In this document: piece after piece, positions 54,465 to 63,745 of the stretch | Layout of the letters: each line of letters starts with the position of its first letter | Position numbering within the stretch: the stretch's first letter is position 1 | Origin: Crenobacter intestini | Lineage (GTDB): Bacteria > Pseudomonadota > Gammaproteobacteria > Burkholderiales > Chromobacteriaceae | Assembly (NCBI RefSeq): GCF_004919095.1 | Contig: NZ_STGJ01000008.1 | Location: forward strand, 33,964 to 97,963 | Direction of reading: 5' to 3' | Length of the DNA: 64,000 nt | The notes under the pieces: generated by a model | What the model was told of the DNA's origin: nothing | Seen by the model: the letters and a program-made list of their open reading frames with translations, nothing else | Database searches by the model: none | Program-made: the position numbers and the translations under genes

Positions 54465-54893
54465 TTACAGCGGCGGGCCGCGGAAGGCGTCGTGGCAGCT
54501 CTTGCAGCTTTGGCCGACCTGGCCGTAGCTTGCGCGGATGGCGGCGAGGTCGCCGGCCTGGGCCGCGGCGTCGAGCCGGCCGACCGCGTCGAGGAACTGC
54601 TTCTTCTCGGCGCCGAATTTGGCCGGCTGGCTCCAGATATCGGCCCTGGCGCGGCTGCCGGCCTGGCTGCCGGCGGCAAAGCGCGTGAACGGCACGGGCG
54701 CGGCGGCCTTGAGGTTGGCGGCGAGGCGGGCGAAGTCGTCCTTGCGGTAGGGCGCGCGGTCGCGCACGACGACGCCCATCGGCTCGAAACTGCGCAGGAT
54801 GACCTTGAAGTCCTTGACACGGGCTTCGGCGGCGGGGTTGGCGTGGACGGTGCCGGCAACAGCGAGGGCGGCAAACAGCAGGGTCTTGTACAT
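54465..54893 (-). CDS. Class II (c'-type) monohaem cytochrome c, paralogue 2
   Basis: A 142-residue exported protein with signal peptide YKTLLFAALAVAGTVHA. The mature part is a four-helix bundle with the haem site CKSCHDAF ten residues from the C-terminus, the class II arrangement. In the first helix, where low-spin c556 proteins have a Met ligand, this protein seems to have Phe (RVKDFKVIL), suggesting a five-coordinate haem. It is about 40% similar by eye to the gene upstream, so a tandem duplication is likely. Start ATG 54893 is chosen over an in-frame ATG four codons earlier because it begins the signal peptide cleanly. Confidence 0.86.
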   Translation of the reverse strand: MYKTLLFAALAVAGTVHANPAAEARVKDFKVILRSFEPMGVVVRDRAPYRKDDFARLAANLKAAAPVPFTRFAAGSQAGSRARADIWSQPAKFGAEKKQFLDAVGRLDAAAQAGDLAAIRASYGQVGQSCKSCHDAFRGPPL

Positions 54894-54959
54894 CGTTGGT
54901 GTCACTAGGGGAGAAAACGGGCGCCTCCCGCGGGGGAGGCGCGCTGGCCCTGAAGGGGC

Positions 54960-55397
54960 TTAGTCCGGCTTGCGGAAGGTGTCGTGGCAGGACTTGCAGG
55001 TCTGGCCGACCTTGCCGAAGGCAGGCTTGATCGCGGCGAGGTCGCCGGTGGCGGCCACCTTGGCAAGCTCGGCGGTCGCCGCTTCATGCTTGCTGATTTC
55101 CTGCTTCCACTCGGCGCCCTTGCTCCAGATCTCGGCCTTGGCGCCGGTCTTGCCCTTGTCGGTGCCCGGCGTGAAGTACTGCCACGGCTGCTTGGAGATC
55201 ACCTCCATGTGGGCGGCCAGTTTGGCGAACTCGGCCTTGTCGTACGGGGTCTTGCCTTTGACCATGTCGCCCATGGTGCCGAAGGTCTTCTTGTAGTCCT
55301 TGAAGACGTCCTGGCGCTGGGTGATCGGGTCGGCGGCAAGCGCGCTGCCACAGGCCGCGGCGATCGCGGCAGCGAGGACGAAACGGGTCAGCTTCAT
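54960..55397 (-). CDS. Class II (c'-type) monohaem cytochrome c, paralogue 1
   Basis: A 145-residue periplasmic cytochrome with signal peptide KLTRFVLAAAIAAACGSALA. The haem-binding CKSCHDTF lies near the C-terminus. The first helix has RQDVFKDYKKTFGTMG, with Phe where Met would ligate haem in c556. Such proteins bind NO or CO or transfer electrons, depending on the type. It precedes paralogue 2 by 66 nt on the same strand and converges with cytochrome b561. Confidence 0.88.
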   Translation of the reverse strand: MKLTRFVLAAAIAAACGSALAADPITQRQDVFKDYKKTFGTMGDMVKGKTPYDKAEFAKLAAHMEVISKQPWQYFTPGTDKGKTGAKAEIWSKGAEWKQEISKHEAATAELAKVAATGDLAAIKPAFGKVGQTCKSCHDTFRKPD

Positions 55398-55482
55398 GTG
55401 GACTCCTCATGATGAGTGGGTGCGAGTGCGATGAGCATATCACGTGCGGGTCCTGGCAAGGAACGCCGGACGGCCCGTGTTT

Positions 55483-55499
55483 GTTAAGCGCTGTTAAGC
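55483..55499. repeat. Short tandem direct repeat upstream of the MFS gene
   Basis: GTTAAGC occurs twice separated by three bases (55483-55489 and 55493-55499) in the 200-nt divergent gap between the cytochrome c gene and the MFS gene. It may be a regulator half-site pair. Confidence 0.3.
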
Positions 55500-55597
55500 C
55501 GTTCACGCGCGGGTATCGTCCGTTTGCATGGCGCCGGCTGTCGGGGCTGATGCCGATAATCACATGATCCAGGATCCACATCAGGCAGCCCACTCAG

Positions 55598-56794
55598 ATG
55601 ACCATATCCGCAAACCCGGTACCCGGCGGCCGGAAACTGGCCGCATTCATGCTGGCGGCCAGCCTCGCCTCGACGATAGGCGGCCTGCCGTTCAACGCGC
55701 TGCCGGTGCTGCTGGGTAGCCTGGCCGATTCGTTCGCGCTGGACGCCCGGCAGATCGGCCGCATCGGTTCGGTGTGCTTTGCGGGCTACCTGGCCGGCAC
55801 GCTGGCCGCCCCACTGTGGCTTAACCGCGTCAACTGGCGGGTGCTGACGGCGTTGAGCGCGTTGGGGGTGGCCGCCTCTTTCGCTTTGAGCACCCAGGTC
55901 AGCTCGCTCGGCGCGCTTTACGCGGTCTGGGCGTTGATCGGTTTTTTTGCGTCGACGATGACCTGCCTGGGCATGCGCATCCTGACCGAGCTGCCCAACA
56001 AGGTGCGCGCCTACGGCGTGCGCCAAGGGGTCGAGTTGTCGGTGACCGCGCTGGTGCTGTTCGCGCTGCCGCCCCTAGTGATCTCGGTGTGGCACTACCC
56101 AGGCGCCGGGGTCGCGCTGGCCCTGGTGGTCGGTGTACTCGGGTTTTCCGCGCGCTGGGTGCCGGCGCACCCGCGCCTGCAGCCTTCCGCCGGGGCATCG
56201 GCTGGCCACAGAGGCTTGCCCGCGCAGGCCTGGGTCAGCCTCGGGCTTTTCTTCGTGTTCCTGACGGGCAACGTCGCGTTATGGGCGTTTCTGGAGAGGA
56301 TAGGGCAGGCGCGTGCGGTGGCGCCGCTGGAGATGGGGCTGGTGTTCGCGGTGCTCAAGCTGCTGGGCGGTGTCGCCGCCTTCAGCATCGCCGCCATCGG
56401 CGAGCGCGGCGGCATGCGTCTGCCCTTGTGGCTGGTGTTGGCCGGCGTCGGGGCCGGACTTGGCTTGCTCGCCGCTGGCGGCGCGTTCTGGTCGTACGCG
56501 CTAGGCGCGTGGGTCTGGGAGTTTGCCTTCACCTGCGGCTGCATCTACCACTCGGCGGCCATCGCCCGTAGTGACGGCGAGGGCCGTGCGGTGATGCTGG
56601 TGCCGGCGGCCTTCGCGCTGGGGTCGATGGTCGGGCCGGCGCTGGCAGGCGAATTGGCCAGTGGCGGCAGCTACGGCGGTGTGCTGTCGCTGGCCGCCAT
56701 GAGCACCTTCGTGCCCACGCTCGCCTACCAGTTCTGGCAGGGCCGGCCGGCAGCGGGCGCCGCATGCGTGGCGGCCGGGGGCCGCCCGCAGTAA
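55598..56794 (+). CDS. MFS transporter
   Basis: A 398-residue major facilitator superfamily protein with about twelve membrane helices. The helix 2-3 loop reads LDARQIGRIGSVCFAGYLAG, then APLWLNRVNWR resembles the conserved MFS loop in altered form. The substrate is not recognisable. It starts at ATG 55598 with a poor ribosome binding site (GGCAGCC) and converges with trpC, with 13 nt between stops. Confidence 0.82.
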   Translation: MTISANPVPGGRKLAAFMLAASLASTIGGLPFNALPVLLGSLADSFALDARQIGRIGSVCFAGYLAGTLAAPLWLNRVNWRVLTALSALGVAASFALSTQVSSLGALYAVWALIGFFASTMTCLGMRILTELPNKVRAYGVRQGVELSVTALVLFALPPLVISVWHYPGAGVALALVVGVLGFSARWVPAHPRLQPSAGASAGHRGLPAQAWVSLGLFFVFLTGNVALWAFLERIGQARAVAPLEMGLVFAVLKLLGGVAAFSIAAIGERGGMRLPLWLVLAGVGAGLGLLAAGGAFWSYALGAWVWEFAFTCGCIYHSAAIARSDGEGRAVMLVPAAFALGSMVGPALAGELASGGSYGGVLSLAAMSTFVPTLAYQFWQGRPAAGAACVAAGGRPQ

Positions 56795-56807
56795 ACGGGC
56801 CAGAGCT

Positions 56808-57599
56808 TCAGCCGAACAGGCGCGCGAGTGCCGCGCCCGGGTCGGCTTCGCGCATGAACGCTTCGCCTACCAGAAAGGTGTGCACGCCAGCCTCGCGCAT
56901 GCGTGCGACGTCGCCGCCCGTCGCGATGCCGCTCTCGGTCACGCAGACGCGCGCCTCGCCGATCGCCGGCAGCAGGGACAGCGTGGTGTCGAGGCTGACT
57001 TCGAACGTCCTCAGGTTGCGGTTGTTGACGCCGATCAGCGGCGTCTTCAGCGTCAGCGCGGCGTCGAGTTCCTGCGCGTCGTGCACCTCGACCAGCACGG
57101 CGAGGCCCAGTTCGTTGGCGAGCGTCTCCATCTCGCGCATCCGGCTGGCCGGCAGCGCGGCTGCGATCAGCAGGATGGCGTCGGCGCCCATCGCCGCGGC
57201 TTCGACCACCTGGTAGTCGCCGATCAGGAAGTCCTTGCGCAGCACCGGCAGCGCGCACGCGGCGCGGGCGGCCTTCAGGTAGGCGGCGTCGCCCTGGAAG
57301 TAGTCGGTGTCGGTGAGCACCGACAGGCAGGCGGCGCCGGCCGCCTCGTACTGGCGCGCGATCGCGGCCGGGTCGAAGTCGGCGCGGATCACGCCCTTGC
57401 TCGGGCTCGCCTTCTTCACTTCGGCGATCACCGCGGGCAGTCCATCGGCGTGCTTGGCGCGGATCGCGCCGACGAAATCGCGCTTGTCGGCGCGGCGCGC
57501 CTCGGCCTGTTCGCGCAGCAGGGCAAGCGGCGCGCGTTGCTGGTCGCGGGCGACTTCTTCGGCCTTGGTCGCGAGGATCTTCGCCAGGATGTCGGACAT
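56808..57599 (-). CDS. trpC: Indole-3-glycerol phosphate synthase
   Basis: Closes the indole ring in tryptophan synthesis. It is monofunctional, with 263 residues. The (beta/alpha)8 motifs are [15 protein letters not shown] (catalytic Glu/Lys), PVLRKDFLI (Lys), the [15 protein letters not shown] strand, [12 protein letters not shown] and VTESGI. Start ATG 57599 follows CAGGAGAAACC; in-frame codons to 57668 are unrelated. It is separated from other trp genes here and lies downstream of yheT (23 nt), probably in the yjgA-yheT-trpC unit. Confidence 0.95.
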   Translation of the reverse strand: MSDILAKILATKAEEVARDQQRAPLALLREQAEARRADKRDFVGAIRAKHADGLPAVIAEVKKASPSKGVIRADFDPAAIARQYEAAGAACLSVLTDTDYFQGDAAYLKAARAACALPVLRKDFLIGDYQVVEAAAMGADAILLIAAALPASRMREMETLANELGLAVLVEVHDAQELDAALTLKTPLIGVNNRNLRTFEVSLDTTLSLLPAIGEARVCVTESGIATGGDVARMREAGVHTFLVGEAFMREADPGAALARLFG

Positions 57600-57622
57600 G
57601 GTTTCTCCTGAATCGGTCGTTC

Positions 57623-58582
57623 TTATAGGTGTTGTCTGAAAAAAGTGGTCAGGCGGCGCGGCAGCCACTCGAGGCGCCCGGGGAAGGGGCCGGCGGCGAA
57701 ACCGACGTGGCCGCCGTGTTCGGGCTGCTCGAGCGTCACGGCAGGGGCGACCTCGGCCACGTGCGGCAGTGCCGACGCGGGCAGGAAAGGGTCGTTGCGC
57801 GCGTTGAGCACCAGCGTCGGGCGGCGGATCGCGTGCAGCAGCGGTTTGCTGCTGGCACCAGCCCAGTACGCACGCGCGTCGGGGTAGCCCGCCAAGGGCG
57901 CGGTGACCAGGTCGTCGAATTCGGCGAAGGTGCGGGTGCGTTCAAGCCGCGCGCCGTCGAACAGCGCGGGGTAGCGTGTGAGCTGGGCGCGCGCCTTGGG
58001 TTTGAGTGTCTTGAGGAACATCCGCGTGTAGAGGCGGCGGCCCAGGCCGCGGTCAAGCCGGGTGCTGGCGGCGGTCAAGTCTAGCGGCACCGATACCGCG
58101 GCGGCGGCGGCCGGCAGCGCGGCGTCGCCCGTCTCGCCCAGGTACTTGAGCAGCATGTTGCCGCCGAGCGACACGCCGGCGGCGAACACCGGCGCGCTGC
58201 TCTCGGCGGCGAAGCGTGCGAGGATCCACGCGACCTCGGCCGAGTCGCCGGCGTGGTAGGCGCGCGCGAGCGTGTTGTCGACGCCGCCGCAGCCGCGAAA
58301 GTGCGGCACCGCGCCGCGCCAGCCCAGGCGCGCCGCTTCGAGCATCAGCGCACGCGCGTAGTGGCTGTCGCTGCTGCCCTCCAGGCCGTGGAACAGCACG
58401 ACAAGCGGCGCCGCCGGGTCGTTGCCGACGCGGTCGACGGCGATTTGGCCGTAGTCCGGCGTGTCCCATACTTCGCGGGTGTACGCCGGGCGCTTGGGGC
58501 GCAGAAAAAGCGCAGGCCAGATGGTCTGCGCGTGTCCGCCCCTGAGCCAGCGCGGGGCTTGGTAGGGCGGGGTGGGTGTCAT
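57623..58582 (-). CDS. YheT-family alpha/beta hydrolase
   Basis: A 319-residue hydrolase. The N-terminal [20 protein letters not shown] is typical of YheT/EMB8 proteins. The nucleophile elbow is AGVSLGGN, and the acid and His lie in NARNDPFLP and EHGGHVGF. The family may hydrolyse acyl esters; the substrate is unknown. Start ATG 58582 overlaps the yjgA stop by 4 nt (ATGA), and trpC follows. Confidence 0.88.
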   Translation of the reverse strand: MTPTPPYQAPRWLRGGHAQTIWPALFLRPKRPAYTREVWDTPDYGQIAVDRVGNDPAAPLVVLFHGLEGSSDSHYARALMLEAARLGWRGAVPHFRGCGGVDNTLARAYHAGDSAEVAWILARFAAESSAPVFAAGVSLGGNMLLKYLGETGDAALPAAAAAVSVPLDLTAASTRLDRGLGRRLYTRMFLKTLKPKARAQLTRYPALFDGARLERTRTFAEFDDLVTAPLAGYPDARAYWAGASSKPLLHAIRRPTLVLNARNDPFLPASALPHVAEVAPAVTLEQPEHGGHVGFAAGPFPGRLEWLPRRLTTFFRQHL

Positions 58583-59136
58583 GCCTCGTCGCTGTCGTCC
58601 TGCCTCGCGTCGCGCGCGGCGGTGGTGCCCGGCTCGGGCAGGAATTCCTTCAGCGTCTGGAACAGCTGACGGTAGGCCTTGGGCGGCTTCTGCTCGGCCA
58701 GCTCCTTGCGCGCGTTGCGGATCATGGTGCGCAGTTGTTGCACGTCGGCGTCGGGGTGCTCGGCGACGAAGGCGCCCAACGTCTTGTCGTCGGCCATCAG
58801 CTTGTCGCGCCAGCGTTCGAGCTGGTGCAGCCACGCGGCGTGCTCGGCCGAGTCGCCGCGCATGATGGCCAGTTGCTGGCGGATCGGCTCGGGGTCGATG
58901 CTGCGCATCAGCTTGCCGATGTATTGTTCCTGGCGCTTCTTGGCGCCGAAAGACGGGATGCGCTGGTGTTCGAGCACCGCGGTGAGCAACTGCTCGGGCA
59001 GGTCGAACTTCTTCAGCTTGTCGCGGGGCAGTTCGGTCAGCGCGCGGCCGAGGTCCTGCAGCGCGTCCATCTGCCGCTTGAGCTCGGATTTGCTGGGGAT
59101 GCCTTCGTCTGCACTATCGTGTTGAGGGTAGGTCAT
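58579..59136 (-). CDS. yjgA: YjgA (DUF615) ribosome-associated protein
   Basis: A 185-residue charged, helical cytoplasmic protein. SKSELKRQMDALQDLGRAL, LPRDKLKKFDLPEQLLTAV and KRQEQYIGKLMRSID are the conserved DUF615 blocks. In E. coli, YjgA (DarP) associates with the large ribosomal subunit during late assembly. The start ATG 59136 begins the homology; upstream codons are in the divergent pmbA leader. It overlaps yheT by 4 nt. Confidence 0.92.
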   Translation of the reverse strand: MTYPQHDSADEGIPSKSELKRQMDALQDLGRALTELPRDKLKKFDLPEQLLTAVLEHQRIPSFGAKKRQEQYIGKLMRSIDPEPIRQQLAIMRGDSAEHAAWLHQLERWRDKLMADDKTLGAFVAEHPDADVQQLRTMIRNARKELAEQKPPKAYRQLFQTLKEFLPEPGTTAARDARQDDSDEA

Positions 59137-59224
59137 GCTTGTCGGTTGATTCCATTCAAGGCTGGTATGATACCCGAAATTGACGGCGGCCAAGCCGGAC
59201 GCCGGCTCCATTGCAAAGGACACT

Positions 59225-60568
59225 ATGGCAGACGCAGCATTCAGTTTCAGTCAAGGTCAGCTGCAGGACGTCGCAAACCGGGTGCTCGCGCTCGCGCGCG
59301 AGGGCGGCGCGACCGCCTGCGAAGTCGACGTCTCCGAGGCCTGCGGGCAGTCGGTCAACGTGCGGCTGGGGCAGATCGAGACGCTCGAGTACAACCAGGA
59401 CAAGGGTGCGACCGTCACCGTCTACGTCGGCCAGCAAAAGGGCCACGCCAGCACGTCGGACTTCGGCAGCGAGGCGCTGAAGGACACCGTCAAGGCCGCG
59501 CTCGCCATCGCCCGCTACACCGGCGCCGACCCGTGCGCCGGGCTCGCCGACCCGGCGCTGCTCGCGGCCAGCTTCCCCGACCTGGACCTCTACCACCCGT
59601 GGGCGCTGTCGGCCGAAGACGCGATCGAGATGGCGTGCCGCTGCGAGGACGCCGCCCGCGCGGTCGATCCACGCATCAGCAATTCCGAAGGCGCTGGCGT
59701 CTCCACCCAGACCAGCCACTTCGTGTACGCCAACAGCAACGGCTTTCTCGCCGGCTACCCGGGCTCCCGGCACAGCCTGTCGGCGGCGGTGATCGCCAGC
59801 GAGAACGGCGCGATGCAGCGCGACTACTGGTTTACCAGCGCGCGCGCGTCCGAGGACCTCGACGACGCGGTCAGCGTCGGCCGCCGTGCGGGCGAGCGCG
59901 CGCTGCGCCGGCTGGGTGCGAAAAGCGTGAAGACCGGCAACTACCCGGTGCTGTTCGAGGCGCCGATCGCGTCCTCCTTGATCGGCCACCTGGTCAGCGC
60001 CGTCTCCGGCGCCAGCCTGTACCGCAAGTCGACTTTCCTGTTGGATACGCTCGGCAAGCCGGTGATGGCCGCCTGCATGCATATCGACGAAGACCCGTTC
60101 GTGCCGCGCGGCCTCGCCTCCGGCGCGTTCGACAGCGAAGGCGTCGCCACGCGCGCGCGACGCCTGGTCGACGGCGGCGTGCTCGGCGGCTACTTCCTCG
60201 GCAGCTATTCGGCGCGCAAGCTCGGCATGCAGAGCACCGGCAACGCCGGCGGCAGCCACAACCTGATCGTGCACGACACCGGCGAGAGCTTCGAGGCGAT
60301 GCTCGCGCGCATGGGCACCGGCCTTCTGGTGACCGAGCTGATGGGGCACGGGCTGAACCTGGTGACCGGCGACTATTCGCGCGGCGCGGCGGGTTTCTGG
60401 GTCGAGAACGGCGTGATCGTGTACCCGGTCGAGGAGATCACCATCGCCGGCAACCTCGCCGACATGTTCCAGGCGATCGAGGCGGTCGGCACCGACTGCC
60501 TCACGCGCGGCGGCAAACGCTGCGGCTCGATCCTGGTCGGCTCGATGACGGTGGCCGGCAGCCATTGA
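59225..60568 (+). CDS. pmbA: Metalloprotease PmbA (TldE)
   Basis: One half of the TldD/PmbA heterodimeric protease, which matures microcin and degrades CcdA antitoxin in E. coli. From ATG 59225 it has 447 residues (E. coli 450). The N-terminal domain has DVSEACGQSVNVRLGQIETLEYNQDKG. The C-terminal part has GNAGGSHNL and MGTGLLVTELMGHGLNLVTGDYSRGAAGFWVENG. The HExxxH motif belongs to TldD and is absent here, as expected for PmbA. No tldD is in the window. It overlaps the next gene by 4 nt. Confidence 0.94.
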   Translation: MADAAFSFSQGQLQDVANRVLALAREGGATACEVDVSEACGQSVNVRLGQIETLEYNQDKGATVTVYVGQQKGHASTSDFGSEALKDTVKAALAIARYTGADPCAGLADPALLAASFPDLDLYHPWALSAEDAIEMACRCEDAARAVDPRISNSEGAGVSTQTSHFVYANSNGFLAGYPGSRHSLSAAVIASENGAMQRDYWFTSARASEDLDDAVSVGRRAGERALRRLGAKSVKTGNYPVLFEAPIASSLIGHLVSAVSGASLYRKSTFLLDTLGKPVMAACMHIDEDPFVPRGLASGAFDSEGVATRARRLVDGGVLGGYFLGSYSARKLGMQSTGNAGGSHNLIVHDTGESFEAMLARMGTGLLVTELMGHGLNLVTGDYSRGAAGFWVENGVIVYPVEEITIAGNLADMFQAIEAVGTDCLTRGGKRCGSILVGSMTVAGSH

Positions 60569-61182
60569 GCACGCCTGCCTGGTGGGGCGCCGCCTGCGAC
60601 GCGCTCGCTGCGGCCGACCCGGTGATGGCGGCGCTGATCCGTCGCTACCCGGACGCGCGGCTCACCAGCCGTGGCGCGCCATTCGAGACGCTGCTGCGCG
60701 CGATCGTCGGCCAGCAGATCTCGGTGGCGGCGGCCGACGCGCTGTGGGCGCGGCTGACCGCCTTGGCGCCGGCGACGCCAGCGGGTGTGCTGGCCATGTC
60801 GCCCGACGCATTGCGCGGCGCCGGCTTGTCCGTGCGCAAGGCCGAGTACGCGCGGTGTCTGGCCGGCCACTTCGCCGACGCCCGCATCGACCCCGCGCAT
60901 TTTGCTGCGCTGCCGGACGAGGCTGTGGTCGACAGGCTGACCGCGGTGCGCGGCATCGGCCGCTGGAGCGCCGAGATGTTCCTGATCTTCAACCTCAACC
61001 GCCCGGACGTGTGGCCCGTCGACGATATCGGCTTGCTGCGTGCGCTAGCCGTCCATTACCTTGCCGGTGCGCGGCCGACGCCGCGCCAGGCGTCGGCGTT
61101 CGGCGAGCGCTTCAGGCCGTGGCGCACGCTGGCGACTTGGTATCTGTGGCGCAGCCTCGACCCTGTCGAGGTCCAGTACTGA
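60565..61182 (+). CDS. HhH-GPD DNA-3-methyladenine glycosylase family protein
   Basis: A 205-residue base-excision repair enzyme of the AlkA/Mag1 group. The helix-hairpin-helix is visible as LTAVRGIGRWSAEMFLIF, followed by the catalytic Asp in VWPVDDIGL. FETLLRAIVGQQISVAAADALW is the conserved N-terminal helix. It removes alkylated bases such as 3-methyladenine. The start is TTG 60565 within the pmbA stop (TTGA); no better ATG is near. Short relative to E. coli AlkA (282) because the N-terminal TBP-like domain is absent. Confidence 0.88.
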   Translation: MSTPAWWGAACDALAAADPVMAALIRRYPDARLTSRGAPFETLLRAIVGQQISVAAADALWARLTALAPATPAGVLAMSPDALRGAGLSVRKAEYARCLAGHFADARIDPAHFAALPDEAVVDRLTAVRGIGRWSAEMFLIFNLNRPDVWPVDDIGLLRALAVHYLAGARPTPRQASAFGERFRPWRTLATWYLWRSLDPVEVQY

Positions 61183-61239
61183 AAACAACAAAGCGCCGCC
61201 CGCTTGCGGCGCGACAAACGTATTTCCTGTAGGGGGACG

Positions 61240-61743
61240 ATGATGTTCAAGTTCTTGCCGGGCCCGCGTGCGGGTTTCGCCTTGCTGTTCCTGGCCTGCG
61301 TAGGCGCGATCGCCTTCGCGCTGTTCGCGCAGTACTACCTGCTGCTCGAACCTTGCCCGATGTGCATCCTGCAGCGTGTCGCGGTGATCTTCACCGGCCT
61401 CTTCGCGCTGGCGGCCTGCCTGCACAATCCGGGGGCGTGTGGCTACCGGGCGTGGGGCGTCTTGAGTGCGCTCTCGTCGGCGGCGGGCTTTGGCGTGGCG
61501 GCGCGCCAGGTATGGATGCAGCAGTTGCCGTGGGACCAGGTGCCGGCCTGCGGTCCGGGGCTCGAGTACATGATGGAGACGATGCCCCTGTGGAACGTGC
61601 TCTCCAAGGTGCTTGCCGGCAGCGGCGAGTGCGCGAACGTCGACTGGACGCTGCTGGGCTTCACGCTGCCGCAACTGTCCGCCGCCTTCTTTGCCGGTGT
61701 CATCATGTGGGTGCTGCTCTTGGTATGGCCGCGCGCGCGCTGA
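61240..61743 (+). CDS. dsbB: Disulfide bond formation protein DsbB
   Basis: Inner-membrane quinone reductase that re-oxidises DsbA. It has 167 residues and four membrane helices. Both cysteine pairs are present: Cys39/Cys42 in CPMC and Cys104/Cys131 in ACGPG and GEC. QYYLLLEPCPMCILQR and LQRVAVI fit the family. Start ATG 61240 (a second ATG follows directly) behind AGGGGGA at 61231-61237. It converges with the HD-GYP-like gene, separated by 1 nt. Confidence 0.94.
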   Translation: MMFKFLPGPRAGFALLFLACVGAIAFALFAQYYLLLEPCPMCILQRVAVIFTGLFALAACLHNPGACGYRAWGVLSALSSAAGFGVAARQVWMQQLPWDQVPACGPGLEYMMETMPLWNVLSKVLAGSGECANVDWTLLGFTLPQLSAAFFAGVIMWVLLLVWPRAR

Positions 61744-61744
61744 T

Positions 61745-62899
61745 TCAGGCGGGCAGGGTGGTGCGCCACAAGGTGGACAGGTAGGCGGTGCGCACGCCGG
61801 CCGCCTGCGGCGCGACCGCGCAGCTGACCGCGAAAGAAGCCTGACGGGTTTCACGCAGCAAGGGGTCGCCGTAAGGCGGCCCGTTTTCTTTTCTTAAGGC
61901 CGCGACGAAGGGTTCGGTCGCCTTGTCGCGCCGGGCGAGCACCACGCCGATCTCGCCGTTGGCGAGCCGGACGAAGCTGCCCGGCGGGTAGATGCCGAGT
62001 TCCTTGACCATCAGCGCGACAAAGCGCGCGCTGTCTTGACCGGTGTTGGCGCTGAATACCTGGCGCAGCGCCAGTTGCGGCAGTTGCGCGCAGCGGTAGC
62101 TGCGCGGGGCGAGCTTGGCGGCGACGACGTCGGCAAGCTGCAGCAGCGGGACCAGCGCGTCGAGCGCGCCTGCGCCTTGCCCGAGCGGGTAGCCGGTGCC
62201 GTCGTGCCGCTCGTGGTGTTGCTGCACCAGCGTGTGCCAGCACTCGTCGGTCACGCCTGATTCGCGCAGGATCGCCGAGCCGAGCAGCGGATGGGCGTCG
62301 ATCTCTTCGCGCTGCGACGGGGTCAAGGGTGCTTGCTGGCCGTGCAGCGTGTCCATCAGGCCGGGGACGGCGATGTTCATGGTCAGCGCCGCGCACAACA
62401 GCGCTTCTCGCTCGGTATTTTCCAGCGGCAGGCGCTGCGCGATCAGCGCCGCGAGCAGGGCGACGTGCACGCTGTGCATCGACGCGTAGCGGACGATGGG
62501 GGCGAGCAAGAGCGACGCGATCATCGCGTCGGGTGCGCGCCGCGCAAGCATGCCGATGTCGGATGCCAGCGCGCGCACCTTCTCTTCGAAACCGCTGGTG
62601 GCAAGCGGGTGGGCGAGCAGGGTGTTCAGCCTGCGCGCGAGGTGCAGCAATTCTTCGAAGGGGTTGAGCGTGCGCGGTGCGTCGTTCGCCGGCGCGCGGC
62701 CGGGGATGGCCGCCTCGGCACCCTGCTGGGCAGGGCCGCTCTCCGAGTGCGCGAGCAGTCGCGCGCGCTGCGCCTCGGTCAGCACGTAGTGGCCGCGGCC
62801 AAGCAGCAGCATGCCGTTGTCCGCGTACACGCTGACCGGCAAGTTTTCGCCGACCCGGATCGCTTGCGCCAGCAACTGCTGGCCGGCCTGCTTGCTCAT
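61745..62899 (-). CDS. HD-GYP-like protein with degenerate metal site
   Basis: A 384-residue cytoplasmic protein. The middle (about 130-300) aligns with HD-GYP c-di-GMP phosphodiesterases: MHSVHVALLAALIAQRL near 141-157, HPLLGSAIL and HHERHDGTGYPLG (228-240) are present. The defining HD (normally HDIGK) is replaced by MNIAVPG at 174-180, so metal binding and catalysis are doubtful. It may bind c-di-GMP or act as a scaffold. The N- and C-termini are unassigned. The gene is transcribed on the minus strand with modE upstream. Confidence 0.82.
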   Translation of the reverse strand: MSKQAGQQLLAQAIRVGENLPVSVYADNGMLLLGRGHYVLTEAQRARLLAHSESGPAQQGAEAAIPGRAPANDAPRTLNPFEELLHLARRLNTLLAHPLATSGFEEKVRALASDIGMLARRAPDAMIASLLLAPIVRYASMHSVHVALLAALIAQRLPLENTEREALLCAALTMNIAVPGLMDTLHGQQAPLTPSQREEIDAHPLLGSAILRESGVTDECWHTLVQQHHERHDGTGYPLGQGAGALDALVPLLQLADVVAAKLAPRSYRCAQLPQLALRQVFSANTGQDSARFVALMVKELGIYPPGSFVRLANGEIGVVLARRDKATEPFVAALRKENGPPYGDPLLRETRQASFAVSCAVAPQAAGVRTAYLSTLWRTTLPA

Positions 62900-62965
62900 C
62901 GCGCGTCCTGTGGGGAAGAAATGGAGGCGACGATTGTCGCAGCCTTGCGTGCTTCTGTCATGGGT

Positions 62966-63745
62966 TCAGCCGGCGACGGCGACGATCACGCTGGCCGCGT
63001 CGAAAGAGACGGTCACCGCCTCGCCCGGCGCGGGCTGTTGCCCAGCGGCGGGCCAGCTTACGACCAGCCGTTCGCCGCCGCCGCTTACCAGCTGTAGTTC
63101 GCCCTGGTCGTCCGTGGAGCCTGCATCCAGCACGGTCGCCGCCAGGCAATTGTCGGCGTGCGTTGCATTGGCCGGTGCCAGATGCAAGGCCGGCGCCTTG
63201 ATCAGGGCAAACGCTGCGCGGCCGACAGTCAGGCCAAGCGCCTCGCAGCTGGCGCGGGTGAGCTGTGCGACGACGCGCTCGCCGCCTGCCAGGCGCAGGG
63301 TCAGGCGCTCGCCGCCCGCGTGCGAGAAAAGCGCTTCGACCGTGCCCGCCAGTTGGTTGCGCGCGCTGGTGCGCAGCGAGAGTGCGCGCATCAGCTGCCA
63401 GTCGTCGGCAAGGTCAGGGTCGGCCAGCGTGCCCAGCAGCGACTGCAGGGCCTGGTCGAGCCGGGCGTAATGTTCGACCAGCCTTTGGCCGCGGGGGGTC
63501 AGCCGGGTGCCGCCGCCGCCCTTGCCGCCGGCGGCGCGCTCGACCAGCGGCTCGCCGCTGAGCCGGTTCATGGTGTCGATCGCGTCCCACGCGCCCTTGT
63601 AACTGACGCCGCAGGCGGCGGCGGCGCGGGTGATCGACCCCGTCTTGCCGACCTGGGCGAGCAGCGCGATGCGCGCGCCGCCGGCCAGGCGCGTTTCGCC
63701 CGCGTTCAGCCACAACTCGGCGCTCGCCTTGACCGCTTCGTTCAT
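62966..63745 (-). CDS. modE: Molybdate-responsive regulator ModE
   Basis: A 259-residue regulator. The N-terminal winged helix has GSITRAAAACGVSYKGAWDAIDTMNRL, and the wing TRLTPRGQRLVEHY. The C-terminal half holds two Mop/TOBE domains (about 120-255) with SARNQLAGTVEALF, which bind molybdate. It represses molybdate uptake when Mo is abundant. The ATG overlaps the modC stop by 4 nt (ATGA). The window edge cuts modC; modAB are expected beyond it. Confidence 0.9.
   Translation of the reverse strand: MNEAVKASAELWLNAGETRLAGGARIALLAQVGKTGSITRAAAACGVSYKGAWDAIDTMNRLSGEPLVERAAGGKGGGGTRLTPRGQRLVEHYARLDQALQSLLGTLADPDLADDWQLMRALSLRTSARNQLAGTVEALFSHAGGERLTLRLAGGERVVAQLTRASCEALGLTVGRAAFALIKAPALHLAPANATHADNCLAATVLDAGSTDDQGELQLVSGGGERLVVSWPAAGQQPAPGEAVTVSFDAASVIVAVAG

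Noticed and set aside
61193-61212. A terminator between the glycosylase gene and dsbB
   Set aside because: GCGCCGC/GCGGCGC can form a hairpin but no T-run follows; it may be a leader structure only.
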